From JAAXKN01 sp050259615 (lineage in GTDB: Bacteria; Bacteroidota; Ignavibacteria; Ignavibacteriales; SURF-24), in assembly GCA_050259615.1 (NCBI GenBank), contig JBLNAZ010000020.1, positions 1 through 64,000 of the forward strand: a DNA stretch of 64,000 nt. The letters run 5' to 3'. The position numbers were made by a program, and so were the translations under genes. Numbering within the stretch: the first letter of the stretch is position 1; every line of letters starts with the position of its first letter. The notes under the pieces were generated by a model. That model was given only the letters and a program-made list of their open reading frames with translations, searched no databases and was not told the origin of the DNA. Positions 35,488 through 44,226 of the stretch are shown here, piece after piece.

Positions 35488-37332
35488 TTAAGGCATTTCC
35501 TGTTTGGCCTTAAGCCAGGGCTCCACCCAGTTTGTAAAAGGAACTGTAAGCGGGACAGCCATAAGCCTGCCGCCGAATCCCATGTAGCGGTAAGCAAAAA
35601 TATTCATATTGAGTGCATCAGCTGAATTTAAGGCATCCTCATTGACACTGACTCCGTAGCTTTTGGCAAGCGAAACTGTGTAACCGGTAAGTTTCTGGAG
35701 ATATTCTTCGTTTATAAGATCCTTTGCAGTCATGCCGCTTTCTTTTGCATCTTTACCGCCTTTAAGGACGGTTTCTTCTTTTTTCCTGCCTATCAGCTTA
35801 AATATTGAATATCCATCCTCAGTTTTCAACGGACCGTATACATCGCCGACTCTCATCTGGCCTGCAATTCTGCCGATCTCTCCATACATGGAGGAAGGGA
35901 AAAATCCGAACTCGCCGCCTTTTTCTCTTGTCCACTCTCTTTTTGTGTATAAACGCGCAAGCTCATGTATGTCTTTATGGTTTTTAAGTCCGTCCAATAC
36001 CTTTTCAACCGTTTCAAGACTGTCAGTTAAGACTTCAGCAATATTAACCATTGTCAGTTCTGCAGCTGTATTTTTTTGCGCTGTCTGCTTTTTAAAGGCA
36101 TTCAGGTCCCCTGGATTCGTTTTTACAGAATCCATTATCTGAGATTTAAGAAGCTGAGCCAGGTAGCTGTCGCGCCACATATGTATGGATTTTTTAACTT
36201 CGGGCAGATTCTGAAGGCCCATTCTGAAACCCTCACGCGCAAGAAGTTCATTTTCTATATAATTTTTAACCCTGCTGTCGAGTTTTGCCCTGAGTGTCCG
36301 GGGTTCAACTGTATTGCTGAAGAAACCATCAAAGGCAACCTCATCAATAAACTGTTTCAATGTAACGGGGCTGTTATCCAGGCTGACGAATGTCATTTTC
36401 AGACTGTCGGGCCCGAATTCTTTTTCAATTTTTAGAAAATCCGGCACACTTAAATAAGTCTTTTCTTTAGCGGGCATTTTAACATCCTGCTGCTTTTCAT
36501 TCAGGATGGAAATAACCTTATCGGCAAAACTCCAGAAAATGTAACCGTCTACGTTAATTTTCCTGCCGCTAAAGAATCTGTTATGATAACTCTGATAAAT
36601 ATTATTGGCGGCTCTGTCATTTAGGATCTTTCTGGCCTCGGTGACAACCTTTTCTCTTTCTTCATTTGAAAGTGAATACCTGTCTGTACGTTTAACCAGC
36701 CTGAAGATAAGCCATCCATCCGGCGCAGCAACAGGAGCAGTATATTTGCCCGGTTTCAGGCTGAATAGTACTGCTTCCAGAGAACTGTCCACTTCACCGA
36801 AGGAGACCTCCAGGAGTGAGTCTTTCTCCAAAGCCGAATTCTTTTCAAGCATGGAATTAAACGAGATGCCTTTTTTCAGGGAATTATAGAGGGTTTGAAT
36901 TCCTTTTTCGTCAGGGGCTTTCAGACAGTCGAGTTTGAGTCTGTACCGGTTCTTTTGGACGGCATTATCCAGGTCAACATTGGTAATATTGACCTTGCTG
37001 CTTATCTCGTGCTTATAGAGGGCATCTCTGACATACATTTTCTCTATGGTTTTAAAAGCCGAATTCATGACAGCAGAAGTATCGTAACCGAGGTCACGGG
37101 CCTTCTGAGCCAAAAGCTTTTCAGCAATTAAGGTATAGAGAAAATCAGATTTGGGATCTTTAGATAGTTTTTCTTTATCACCTTTGGGCCAGGGAGTAAG
37201 AGAAAAACGCTCTTTAATTTCCGAAGCATTTATGGTTGAATTACCAACTTTGGCAACTATCTGATCCTGAACCTGAGCACTAACTTTTATACTGATACTA
37301 ACTAAAACCGCAGCTAAAAAAATTTTCTTCAT
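35488..37332 (-). CDS. Periplasmic peptidyl-prolyl isomerase, SurA/PpiD-like
   Basis: A 614-residue exported foldase (signal peptide 1-19, ending SAQ). The N-terminal region (about residues 25-125) is SurA-like and helical, and two parvulin-like regions follow (about residues 130-215 and 420-520). The second is clearer, with EKGGEFGFFPSSMYGEI and MRVGDVYGPLKTEDGYSIF. Proteins of this type chaperone outer membrane and secreted proteins. Its place directly upstream of the surface block suggests it serves those products. Whether both isomerase domains are catalytic cannot be judged. Confidence 0.83.
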   Translation of the reverse strand: MKKIFLAAVLVSISIKVSAQVQDQIVAKVGNSTINASEIKERFSLTPWPKGDKEKLSKDPKSDFLYTLIAEKLLAQKARDLGYDTSAVMNSAFKTIEKMYVRDALYKHEISSKVNITNVDLDNAVQKNRYRLKLDCLKAPDEKGIQTLYNSLKKGISFNSMLEKNSALEKDSLLEVSFGEVDSSLEAVLFSLKPGKYTAPVAAPDGWLIFRLVKRTDRYSLSNEEREKVVTEARKILNDRAANNIYQSYHNRFFSGRKINVDGYIFWSFADKVISILNEKQQDVKMPAKEKTYLSVPDFLKIEKEFGPDSLKMTFVSLDNSPVTLKQFIDEVAFDGFFSNTVEPRTLRAKLDSRVKNYIENELLAREGFRMGLQNLPEVKKSIHMWRDSYLAQLLKSQIMDSVKTNPGDLNAFKKQTAQKNTAAELTMVNIAEVLTDSLETVEKVLDGLKNHKDIHELARLYTKREWTREKGGEFGFFPSSMYGEIGRIAGQMRVGDVYGPLKTEDGYSIFKLIGRKKEETVLKGGKDAKESGMTAKDLINEEYLQKLTGYTVSLAKSYGVSVNEDALNSADALNMNIFAYRYMGFGGRLMAVPLTVPFTNWVEPWLKAKQEMP

Positions 37333-37708
37333 TAAAACTAAATCAAAAGAGCCTAAAAAGAACTCATAGGTTTATTAATCACGCAGCACATAATATAATA
37401 ATAATATTCTGCTCTTAACTATCCCCCCAAACCGTTCCAAAAATTTCAGGTCAAATTTACTAAAAAAATTCTTTAAATCAACAATGCTAACCCGATTAGA
37501 ATAAAAATACTTTGATGCCGTAAAACATTAACAGATAAGCCCATAAGAAAAGACACTTAAATTGTTGCTTTATGGGTATGCGGCCCTATTTTGCACTATA
37601 AACTCTCCGCAATTACAGGAACTGCAGGAGCTGATTGCTTAGATGCAAATTTCATTATTTCTCACTAACTTTACTTCTATTATTAACCTTTAGAGGAGGA
37701 AGGCTAAA
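37333..37708. other. 376-nt divergent promoter region
   Basis: It separates the divergent parvulin (-) and GT39 (+) genes. It is very A/T-rich, with no ORF, tRNA or strong hairpin seen. Promoters for both genes should lie here, but I cannot place them confidently. Confidence 0.5.
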
Positions 37709-39292
37709 ATGACAGGAAAAGGCACTGCAGAAAAAAAGGATAATACGATAGCCGTTTTGTTTATCCTGTCGCTTTTTACGCTTTTAATCCACTTCTTCAC
37801 GAACTTTTTTACCGAATTCGGCATTTTTCGTGATGAATTCTATTACCTTTCCTGCAGCAGACGGCCTGCAATGGGCTACGTAGACCAGCCGCCCTTGTCA
37901 ATATTCCTTCTCGGCGTAAGCCGCCTGGCCTTCGGGGATTCACTCTTTGCTGTAAGAATACTGCCCGCCCTTTTTGGCGCAGTAACTGTTTTTATTACAG
38001 GACTTACGGTCCGGCGCATGGGTGGAGGCATTTATGCCATAATTTTATCTGCAGCCTCTTACATTGCGGCTCCCATATTCCTGGCTATGAATAATATATA
38101 TTCAATGAATGCCATTGATATTCTTCTCTGGACAGCTGCTTTCTATATATTGATATTAATGCTGGGCAGGAATTCTCAGGAAAAAGATGCAAAATACTGG
38201 ATATGGCTGGGCATTGTACTGGGACTGGGGTTGATGAACAAAATAAGCATGATGTGGTTTGGCGCAGGACTTTTCCTTGCACTTCTTACCAGGCAGTACA
38301 GGCACTACCTTAAAACTCCCTGGCCTTATATTGCGGCTTTAATAGCATTCTTGATTTTCCTGCCATTTGTTATCTGGAATCTTTCACACAGCCTTGCACA
38401 TCTCGAGTTTATGCGCAATGCATCAGGACTTAAATACGGCTCCGTTACACCGGTTGACTTTATCTTAGGACAACTACTGCTGTTTCTGCCTGTAAGTATA
38501 CCCGTCTGGGCCGCAGGCATATACTACTTCTTTTTTAATAAACAGGGGAGGAAATACCGGGCTGCAGGAATTATTTATGCTGCAACTATTGCAATACTGA
38601 TTATTAACTGGCACAGCAAGCCTGAATATGCTTCGCCTGCCTACCCCGTGCTTTTTGCCGGTGGCAGCGTTTTAATTGAAGATTTTTTCAGAAGAAGGCG
38701 GCTAAAATGGCTTAAGTATTCACTTCCTGCCATTATTATGCTCTTTGGAATCCTCCTTGCGCCTTTTGTACTGCCCGTCCTTCCGGTAAACAAGTATATC
38801 GCCTACAGCAGACTGACAGGTTTTCAGCCCGACGGGCATGAGGGAAAAAAGCTTTCGGAACTGCCGCAGCTTTATGCCGATATGTTCGGCTGGGAAAATA
38901 TGGTAAAGACAGTATCAGACGTATATCTTTCCCTTCCGCAGGATGAAAAAGATCATGCATTCGTTTTTGCTCAGAATTACGGCGAGGCCTCCGCCCTGGA
39001 ATATTATAGTAAGAAATATCCTCTTCCTAAAGTAATCTCACCTCACAACAGTTTCTGGATCTGGGAATGGGAGGAACTAAAGGACACGACAAAAAGAAAT
39101 AATTACAGTACAGTAATAATAATCGGCGGCCAGGTGGAAGACCACCTTAAGGCTCTAAAGAGTGTGGCTCAAAAAGGGATAATTCAAAGCCGGTATGCCA
39201 TACCCTATGAGAACAACCTTCCTGTTTTTGTAGGAAAAGGCTTTAAGATACCCGTTGAAGTGATCTGGAAGTCCGAGAAAAACTTTATTTAA
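37709..39292 (+). CDS. GT39-family membrane glycosyltransferase
   Basis: A 527-residue inner membrane protein of the PMT/ArnT type. The acidic motif FRDEFYYLSCSRRPAMGYVD (residues 40-59) lies in the first periplasmic loop, where the catalytic Asp-Glu of the family sits, followed by DQPPLSIFLLG. About ten transmembrane segments extend to residue 360, and a soluble C-terminal domain follows. Members use polyprenyl-phosphate sugars to modify lipids, glycans or proteins in the periplasm; the acceptor is unknown. AGGAGGAAGG lies before the ATG. Confidence 0.83.
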   Translation: MTGKGTAEKKDNTIAVLFILSLFTLLIHFFTNFFTEFGIFRDEFYYLSCSRRPAMGYVDQPPLSIFLLGVSRLAFGDSLFAVRILPALFGAVTVFITGLTVRRMGGGIYAIILSAASYIAAPIFLAMNNIYSMNAIDILLWTAAFYILILMLGRNSQEKDAKYWIWLGIVLGLGLMNKISMMWFGAGLFLALLTRQYRHYLKTPWPYIAALIAFLIFLPFVIWNLSHSLAHLEFMRNASGLKYGSVTPVDFILGQLLLFLPVSIPVWAAGIYYFFFNKQGRKYRAAGIIYAATIAILIINWHSKPEYASPAYPVLFAGGSVLIEDFFRRRRLKWLKYSLPAIIMLFGILLAPFVLPVLPVNKYIAYSRLTGFQPDGHEGKKLSELPQLYADMFGWENMVKTVSDVYLSLPQDEKDHAFVFAQNYGEASALEYYSKKYPLPKVISPHNSFWIWEWEELKDTTKRNNYSTVIIIGGQVEDHLKALKSVAQKGIIQSRYAIPYENNLPVFVGKGFKIPVEVIWKSEKNFI

Positions 39293-39295
39293 GAC

Positions 39296-41389
39296 TCACT
39301 TTAGAAAAACAAGCTTCCGGGTTTCCGAATAGCTGCCCGACTTAAGATGGCAGAAATAAATTCCGCCCGGAAGATTCCCGGCATTAAAACGGATTTCGTG
39401 CTTTCCTGCCGACATAATTGTGTCCACCAGGGTTTCCACTTCGCGCCCTAATGCATCAATTATCTGTATCTTTACCTCTCCCCTTTCAGGAATCTGATAC
39501 GGAATCACAGTTGCCGGATTAAAGGGATTCGGGTAATTCTGAAAAAGCCCGTAACCGCTTAAAGGACTGTTAACAGGCACACTTGTAAGATTTATGTAAC
39601 CGGGCTGTGCCATTACACCACTTTCCTTGCTCAATATACTGTAAAGCACCGGATCAGTAAGAACTTTATCTGTCTTATAACTTACTCCGTCTATCGATAT
39701 ATCTGAATTAAGAAGACGGATGCCGTGGCTGTAGTCTACATATGTATCTATATGTATATTCGTTAAAGGCTGAATTGCTGATCCGTCCAGCTTATGCCAG
39801 CCATAAATGACTACATGGCGGGGCCTTGCGGGATCGGTAATCTTATTGCTTACAACAACATCTTTTTTTGTCCCTCCGGTTAACTGCCCCAGACTTCCTC
39901 CTGCAGAAATCCTTTCAGATTCAATTGCCTGGCTGTGCTCAATAAATTTTGCCACCATTTCATTTGCATTTCCTACGGGAGTGTATGTAACAGGAGCAAG
40001 CTTTATTTCCGAGTGGGTGTAAATATCATCAACCAGTTTGCTTGTAGGCATCGTGGTACCCGAAAGATTGGCCAGCTTCTGTGCCGTTATGGGTCCCATC
40101 GGTATACGGCAGAAGTCCGAATTGGAGCCTATTGCAAGGTAATCGGGTGTAACATCGTAACTTACAGAGTGGCTTATTCCAGAAGCATCTTTTAAGGTGG
40201 TCCTTATGGTAACCATATTTCTTAAAAAGTCGGGCACGTTGCCTCTTGAAATTTCATTGTATATTTCAGTTTCTCTCTGCTCAAATGTCATAAACTGCAC
40301 TTTCTGCATAAAAGCTGAACCCGTAAGGGCGTTTGCCGGGCGCTGCGGCAGATTGAGCATTTTAGGAACGTACACTTCTGGCTGAACCAAATCCGTATAT
40401 GACCTCTGGCCAAAATACTTATAGCCCTGCTCTTCGTAAGGTGTACCTGAAGCTATTGCCTGTATGAATCCGTTCAGTTCAACCTGCACGGTGTGTAAAA
40501 TCTGCCTTAGGGGATTTTCCTTCAGTATTATTTTAATTCTTCCGTTAAGGGCCGTATATTTTATGAATGATGAATCTGCCGCAGACGTAAAGCTGAAAAA
40601 CTGCGAAAGGTATTTTTTCATCATTTTCGTTCTGTACCACGTGCCTCCTGTGGGGCTTACAACAGGCTGGCCATTATAAAGAGCTATGCTGTCGTTATAG
40701 GCTATAACGCTTAAGAAGTGCTTATCCGAGGATTTAAGCCAGTCTGCAAGCTTTTTGCCATAAGTGTCGTCGTAATTATAATCGCTGTCCAGAAAAGAAA
40801 TCCTCTCAACCCGGTCCGGAATTGAATCCATGGCATTCATAAAGCTGAAAGTAAAGCCCCCGCCGCCGCTGTGGCCCGAAAGGATAACAAAAGGATTTGT
40901 ATTTTTAAAAATACTTAGCACCGAATCGGCTATATTTTTTACCAGAAGCGCATTATCCGGGTGTTTGCTTCTCCATGAAGGCCAGCTTTTCTGGTCGGTC
41001 TGAAGATATATAGTTACAATATTATAATCTTTCATCTGCCTGCGCAGGAATCTAGTCTGCGCGCCTATATGCTGTATGTCAAAGTGCCAGTCGTCCCCTG
41101 TTTTTAACGTTTTACCTATTGTCTGCTCAATTGTGTTGCCGTTAGGAAGCGCAAAGAAAACAAGCCCCGTGGGTTTAGTTAAGTCGAAGGAACTGTCATC
41201 AGGAGCATTTATCTGGATCCTGACCTCGGGACTGAAAGTAAAGTTTAGGATCTGCTCGTTAAAAAAAGGGCTTTTTATAAATCCCTTCAGCCTTCCCGTA
41301 CCTGTCTGGGCGTTTAATGCTGAAGAGACAGGGCAGAAAACCTGAGAAAAAAGGGTGAATAAAACATAGAGGAAATTTTTCGCAGTCAT
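39296..41389 (-). CDS. Secreted alpha/beta hydrolase-like protein with type IX sorting domain
   Basis: A 697-residue exported protein. After the signal peptide (1-27) comes a putative alpha/beta hydrolase domain (residues 40-290) whose nucleophile elbow reads GHSGGGG near residue 171. A second domain of unknown type (about residues 330-600) contains VVIYGWHKLDGS and YVDYSHGIRL, with conserved-looking His and Asp residues. The last 85 residues carry QNYPNPFNP and end TRKLVFLK, the sorting signal. It is convergent with the GT39 gene, 3 nt apart. An esterase or peptidase is possible, but no substrate can be named. Confidence 0.8.
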   Translation of the reverse strand: MTAKNFLYVLFTLFSQVFCPVSSALNAQTGTGRLKGFIKSPFFNEQILNFTFSPEVRIQINAPDDSSFDLTKPTGLVFFALPNGNTIEQTIGKTLKTGDDWHFDIQHIGAQTRFLRRQMKDYNIVTIYLQTDQKSWPSWRSKHPDNALLVKNIADSVLSIFKNTNPFVILSGHSGGGGFTFSFMNAMDSIPDRVERISFLDSDYNYDDTYGKKLADWLKSSDKHFLSVIAYNDSIALYNGQPVVSPTGGTWYRTKMMKKYLSQFFSFTSAADSSFIKYTALNGRIKIILKENPLRQILHTVQVELNGFIQAIASGTPYEEQGYKYFGQRSYTDLVQPEVYVPKMLNLPQRPANALTGSAFMQKVQFMTFEQRETEIYNEISRGNVPDFLRNMVTIRTTLKDASGISHSVSYDVTPDYLAIGSNSDFCRIPMGPITAQKLANLSGTTMPTSKLVDDIYTHSEIKLAPVTYTPVGNANEMVAKFIEHSQAIESERISAGGSLGQLTGGTKKDVVVSNKITDPARPRHVVIYGWHKLDGSAIQPLTNIHIDTYVDYSHGIRLLNSDISIDGVSYKTDKVLTDPVLYSILSKESGVMAQPGYINLTSVPVNSPLSGYGLFQNYPNPFNPATVIPYQIPERGEVKIQIIDALGREVETLVDTIMSAGKHEIRFNAGNLPGGIYFCHLKSGSYSETRKLVFLK

Positions 41390-41527
41390 TTTTTACTTTT
41401 GTCCTTAAAATACAGTTGCAATATTTTTCAGGTAAAACTAAGATTTTTCCTCCCAAATATGAATAGAATTAAATTTTATTTTCAGGCACTTGAATTTTTA
41501 ACTTACTAATATTATGTTACCAGTTAA

Positions 41528-41550
41528 AATAATTGCTAGTGACAACTATT
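41528..41550. promoter_or_regulatory. Candidate MarR operator
   Basis: AATAATTG, a 7-nt spacer, then CAACTATT (7 of 8 positions complementary) lies directly against the ATG of the MarR gene. Position and symmetry suggest autoregulation; this is inference from one palindrome. Confidence 0.45.
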
Positions 41551-41958
41551 ATGACTAAAGTTATAGATCTGATTTTTGAGATCAAGAACAAGTGCATCTT
41601 AAATGAAGAAGAAATTATGGGAGCCTATAGGCTTTCCCCCGCTGAATACAGGGGCCTTTTGGCTATAAGTCAGGGGGAAACGGTTACATGCAGGGAGCTT
41701 TCGGAAAAGATGGGACTTTCACCTTCCAGGGGAAGCAGAGTAATTTTCAAGCTCATAAAAAACGGTTATATTAAACAATGGGCCTCTGCTGAAGACAGAA
41801 GGTGCCTCTTTGTAAGCCTGGATGAAAAAGGAATCGGCGTACGCCATAGGATCGAACAGGCCAGATTGGAGTGCGAGGCTCAGATTAAAAGCCGCCTTTC
41901 AGCCGAGGAAATGGAATTTGTAGTTAACAGCCTTAATAAATTAATAATGGTATTATAA
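41551..41958 (+). CDS. MarR-family transcriptional regulator
   Basis: A 135-residue winged-helix protein. The recognition region is CRELSEKMGLSPSRGSRVIFKL (residues 47-68) and the wing contains AEDRRCLFVSL. Four cysteines (15, 47, 85 and 108) could sense thiols, oxidants or metalloids. The frame also has a TTG at 41533, but the ATG at 41551 fits family length. It is the first gene of a plus-strand cluster; the methyltransferase starts 3 nt after its stop, so they are co-translated. It is probably the local repressor or sensor. Confidence 0.85.
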   Translation: MTKVIDLIFEIKNKCILNEEEIMGAYRLSPAEYRGLLAISQGETVTCRELSEKMGLSPSRGSRVIFKLIKNGYIKQWASAEDRRCLFVSLDEKGIGVRHRIEQARLECEAQIKSRLSAEEMEFVVNSLNKLIMVL

Positions 41959-41961
41959 CAA

Positions 41962-42609
41962 ATGGATACAATTGAGATAAATAAACGCTACAGCCAACTG
42001 GCTGAAGAGTCATGCTGCCTTTCGTGCGGAGGCGCTCTCGACTTAAGTCAGCCTAAGGAAGGTGAAGTATGCGTGGATCTGGGCTGCGGCCGCGGAACTG
42101 ATGTGCTCCGCCTGGCTCAGACGGTGGGTGAAAAAGGATTTGCATACGGAATCGATATTTCAGACGGAATGCTCGAAAAAGCCGCAAAAAACGCGGAGAA
42201 GCTGGGAATTATGAATGCCCGGTTTATTAAGTCGGAGCTTGAAAAACTGGACCTCGAGAGCAATATAGGGGACCTGGTAATTTCCAACTGCACAATTAAC
42301 CATGCACATGATAAAAGCGCCGTATGGAACGAAATTTACAGGGTTCTTAAAAAGGGTGGAAGATTTGTTATAAGTGATATATATTCAATTGAGGCGGTTC
42401 CTGAAGAGTACAGAACCGATCCGGCAGCCGTTGCGGAATGCTGGGCAGGAGCTGTCCCGAAGGAAGAGTACCTCGCAGTTGTAACTCAGGCAGGATTTAC
42501 CGGGGTAGAGATACTGGAAGAAAGCAGGCCTTACGAAAAAGGTAAGATTCAGGTTGTCAGTTTCACATTAGCCGGCAAAAAGCCTTCCTGCTGCTGCAGT
42601 TGTTCATAA
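41962..42609 (+). CDS. ArsM-like SAM-dependent methyltransferase with Cys-rich ends
   Basis: A 215-residue class I methyltransferase. SAM-binding segments are VDLGCGRGTDV (residues 38-48) and GIDISDGML (63-71). Three features match arsenite methyltransferase: an N-terminal CC-x2-C (18, 19, 22), ISNC (Cys 110) and ECWAGA (Cys 160), the positions of the arsenic-binding cysteines in ArsM. The C-terminus ends in SCCCSCS (Cys 210-212 and 214), an extra thiol cluster. It is shorter than typical ArsM (about 270-400 residues), so it may act on another metalloid or on a peptide thiol. It lies between the MarR gene and a tiny Cys-containing gene. Confidence 0.78.
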   Translation: MDTIEINKRYSQLAEESCCLSCGGALDLSQPKEGEVCVDLGCGRGTDVLRLAQTVGEKGFAYGIDISDGMLEKAAKNAEKLGIMNARFIKSELEKLDLESNIGDLVISNCTINHAHDKSAVWNEIYRVLKKGGRFVISDIYSIEAVPEEYRTDPAAVAECWAGAVPKEEYLAVVTQAGFTGVEILEESRPYEKGKIQVVSFTLAGKKPSCCCSCS

Positions 42610-42627
42610 CTAAAAGAAGGAGAAAAA

Positions 42628-42723
42628 GTGAAGTCGTTAGTAAATAATGTTAAGAAATCCGATAAGAAAGTGGCCCAGTGCTGCGCAAAAGTAAGTAAGA
42701 CCGTTGCAGGCTGCCACGATTAA
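42628..42723 (+). CDS. Small three-cysteine peptide, candidate RiPP precursor
   Basis: A 31-residue ORF missed by length-based calling. It starts with GTG and has a perfect AAGGAG 5 nt upstream. The N-terminal 16 residues are Lys/Asn/Val-rich (leader-like); the C-terminal 15 read QCCAKVSKTVAGCHD, with Cys 18, 19 and 29 and a near-terminal Gly-Cys-His. It begins 18 nt after the methyltransferase stop and is followed at once by a strong terminator, then by a radical SAM/SPASM gene. That layout is typical of ribosomally made, enzyme-modified peptides. A metal- or metalloid-binding peptide is the main alternative. Confidence 0.7.
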   Translation: MKSLVNNVKKSDKKVAQCCAKVSKTVAGCHD

Positions 42724-42760
42724 ACTTCTGTTAAAGCTTACCGGAAAATGAAAATTATTT

Positions 42761-42800
42761 AACTGCAGGGGACATTTCCTCTGCAGTTTTATTTTATTCT
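42761..42800 (+). terminator. Intrinsic terminator after the small peptide gene
   Basis: AACTGCAGGGGA and TCCTCTGCAGTT form a 12-bp stem (one G-U) with a CATT loop, followed by TTATTTTATT. Placed between the peptide gene and the radical SAM gene, it would give far more peptide message than enzyme message. Confidence 0.88.
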
Positions 42801-42825
42801 GATTACAAAATTAACTCTTCCGCCG

Positions 42826-42857
42826 GCAGGGATTTTTCCTTAAGCAGGAATTTTTCT
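42826..42857 (+). repeat. Short direct repeats before the radical SAM gene
   Basis: GCAGGGATTTTTCCT (42826) and GCAGGAATTTTTCT (42844) are near-identical direct repeats 18 nt apart, with a partly inverted copy (GGAATCCTGC) at 42870-42879. They could be a regulator site or chance A/T-rich similarity. Confidence 0.3.
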
Positions 42858-42911
42858 GAATCCCGGAAAGGAATCCTGCATCAAACCCTTATAAATTAAT
42901 TGGTCTGTCAA

Positions 42912-44210
42912 ATGCACTTTTCAAAGTATAATATTTTCTCCAGGATAAGAAACTCGGATAATTACTATCTGGTAAATATCCTCACGGGCAGTGCCGACAT
43001 TCTCACAAAAGAAAAAGCTTCCGAGATTAAAAGCGGCAATTACACAGATATTGAGGAGTATATAGAAAAAGGCTACCTCATTGATGAAGTAAAGGAAAAA
43101 CAGCTTTATAACTCAAAGTATCTGGACTTTATAGACGAAAGAGAAAAAGATGAAGTCCAGATCTTCTTTGTGCCCTGGTACGCCTGTAATTTCAGCTGCT
43201 CATACTGCTATCAGTCGGGATATGAAAATAACCCCGGTAAACTCACCAAAGATGTAATAGACGCTTTTTTCGGATACATAAGCAGGGAATTTGCCGAAAG
43301 AAGAAAGTATATCACGGTTTTCGGCGGTGAGCCTTTATTACCGGGTAAAGCTGCCATGGAAACGGTGGAATATTTTCTGGATAAAGCATCCCAAATGAAC
43401 CTCGAAACCGCTTTTGTTACCAACGGCTACACGCTTTCAGAGTATGCGGGTATACTCCGCGGCAGGAAGATCCGTGAAATACAGGTAACACTGGACGGGA
43501 CTTCTGAAGCGCACGATAAAAGGCGTCCTCTTAAAACGGGAGAACCTACTTTTAACAGGATCGTTCAGGGAATAGACAGCGCTCTTAAAGAAAACATAAC
43601 CGTAAACCTTCGCATGGTGCTCGACCAGGAAAACATGGAGGCGCTTCCTTTTCTTGCAGCCTTTGCAGTTGAAAAAGGATGGACTAAAAGCCCTCTTTTC
43701 AAGACTCAGCTCGGGCGCAACTATGAACTGCACTACTGCCAGACGGGACAAAGCAAGCTTCTTAGCCGTATAGAATTTTACGAATCAATATATAACATCA
43801 TATTAAAACATCCGGAAATTATGGAATTCCACAAACCGGCTTTCTCCATATCCGGATTTTTATTTAAAAACGGCGAGCTCCCCTCGCCTCTTTTTGACGC
43901 GTGCACCGGATGCAAAACCGAATGGGCCTTTGACTATACGGGCAACATATATTCCTGCACAGCTACAGTCGGAAAACCCGGCGAGTCGCTGGGTACATTC
44001 TACCCTGAAGTAACACGCAAGAGCAAGGTTATAGAGCACTGGGAGGAAAGAGACGTAACTGTTATACCGGAGTGCAGGGACTGCAGTCTGCAGCTTGCAT
44101 GCGGAGGCGGATGTGCAGCAGTGGCTTTTAACCGTACTGGAGAATTGCATTCACCGGACTGCAGACCGGTTAAGGAATTAATTGAAATGGGATTATCATT
44201 ATATTTTTAA
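42912..44210 (+). CDS. Radical SAM/SPASM peptide-modifying enzyme
   Basis: A 432-residue maturase-type protein. Residues 1-85 are an N-terminal region like those of other SPASM maturases (TGSADILTKEKA, EKGYLID), possibly a peptide-recognition element. The radical SAM motif CNFSCSYC gives Cys 92, 96 and 99; FGGEPLL follows near 137. The SPASM domain has Cys 331, 334, 349, 388, 391, 397, 401 and 417, enough for two auxiliary [4Fe-4S] clusters. Such enzymes make thioether, C-C or other crosslinks in peptides. The ATG at 42912 is chosen over a TTG at 42900; neither has a ribosome site. The nearest substrate candidate is the 31-residue peptide. Confidence 0.87.
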   Translation: MHFSKYNIFSRIRNSDNYYLVNILTGSADILTKEKASEIKSGNYTDIEEYIEKGYLIDEVKEKQLYNSKYLDFIDEREKDEVQIFFVPWYACNFSCSYCYQSGYENNPGKLTKDVIDAFFGYISREFAERRKYITVFGGEPLLPGKAAMETVEYFLDKASQMNLETAFVTNGYTLSEYAGILRGRKIREIQVTLDGTSEAHDKRRPLKTGEPTFNRIVQGIDSALKENITVNLRMVLDQENMEALPFLAAFAVEKGWTKSPLFKTQLGRNYELHYCQTGQSKLLSRIEFYESIYNIILKHPEIMEFHKPAFSISGFLFKNGELPSPLFDACTGCKTEWAFDYTGNIYSCTATVGKPGESLGTFYPEVTRKSKVIEHWEERDVTVIPECRDCSLQLACGGGCAAVAFNRTGELHSPDCRPVKELIEMGLSLYF

Positions 44211-44226
44211 CGGGAGACAACCTGAC

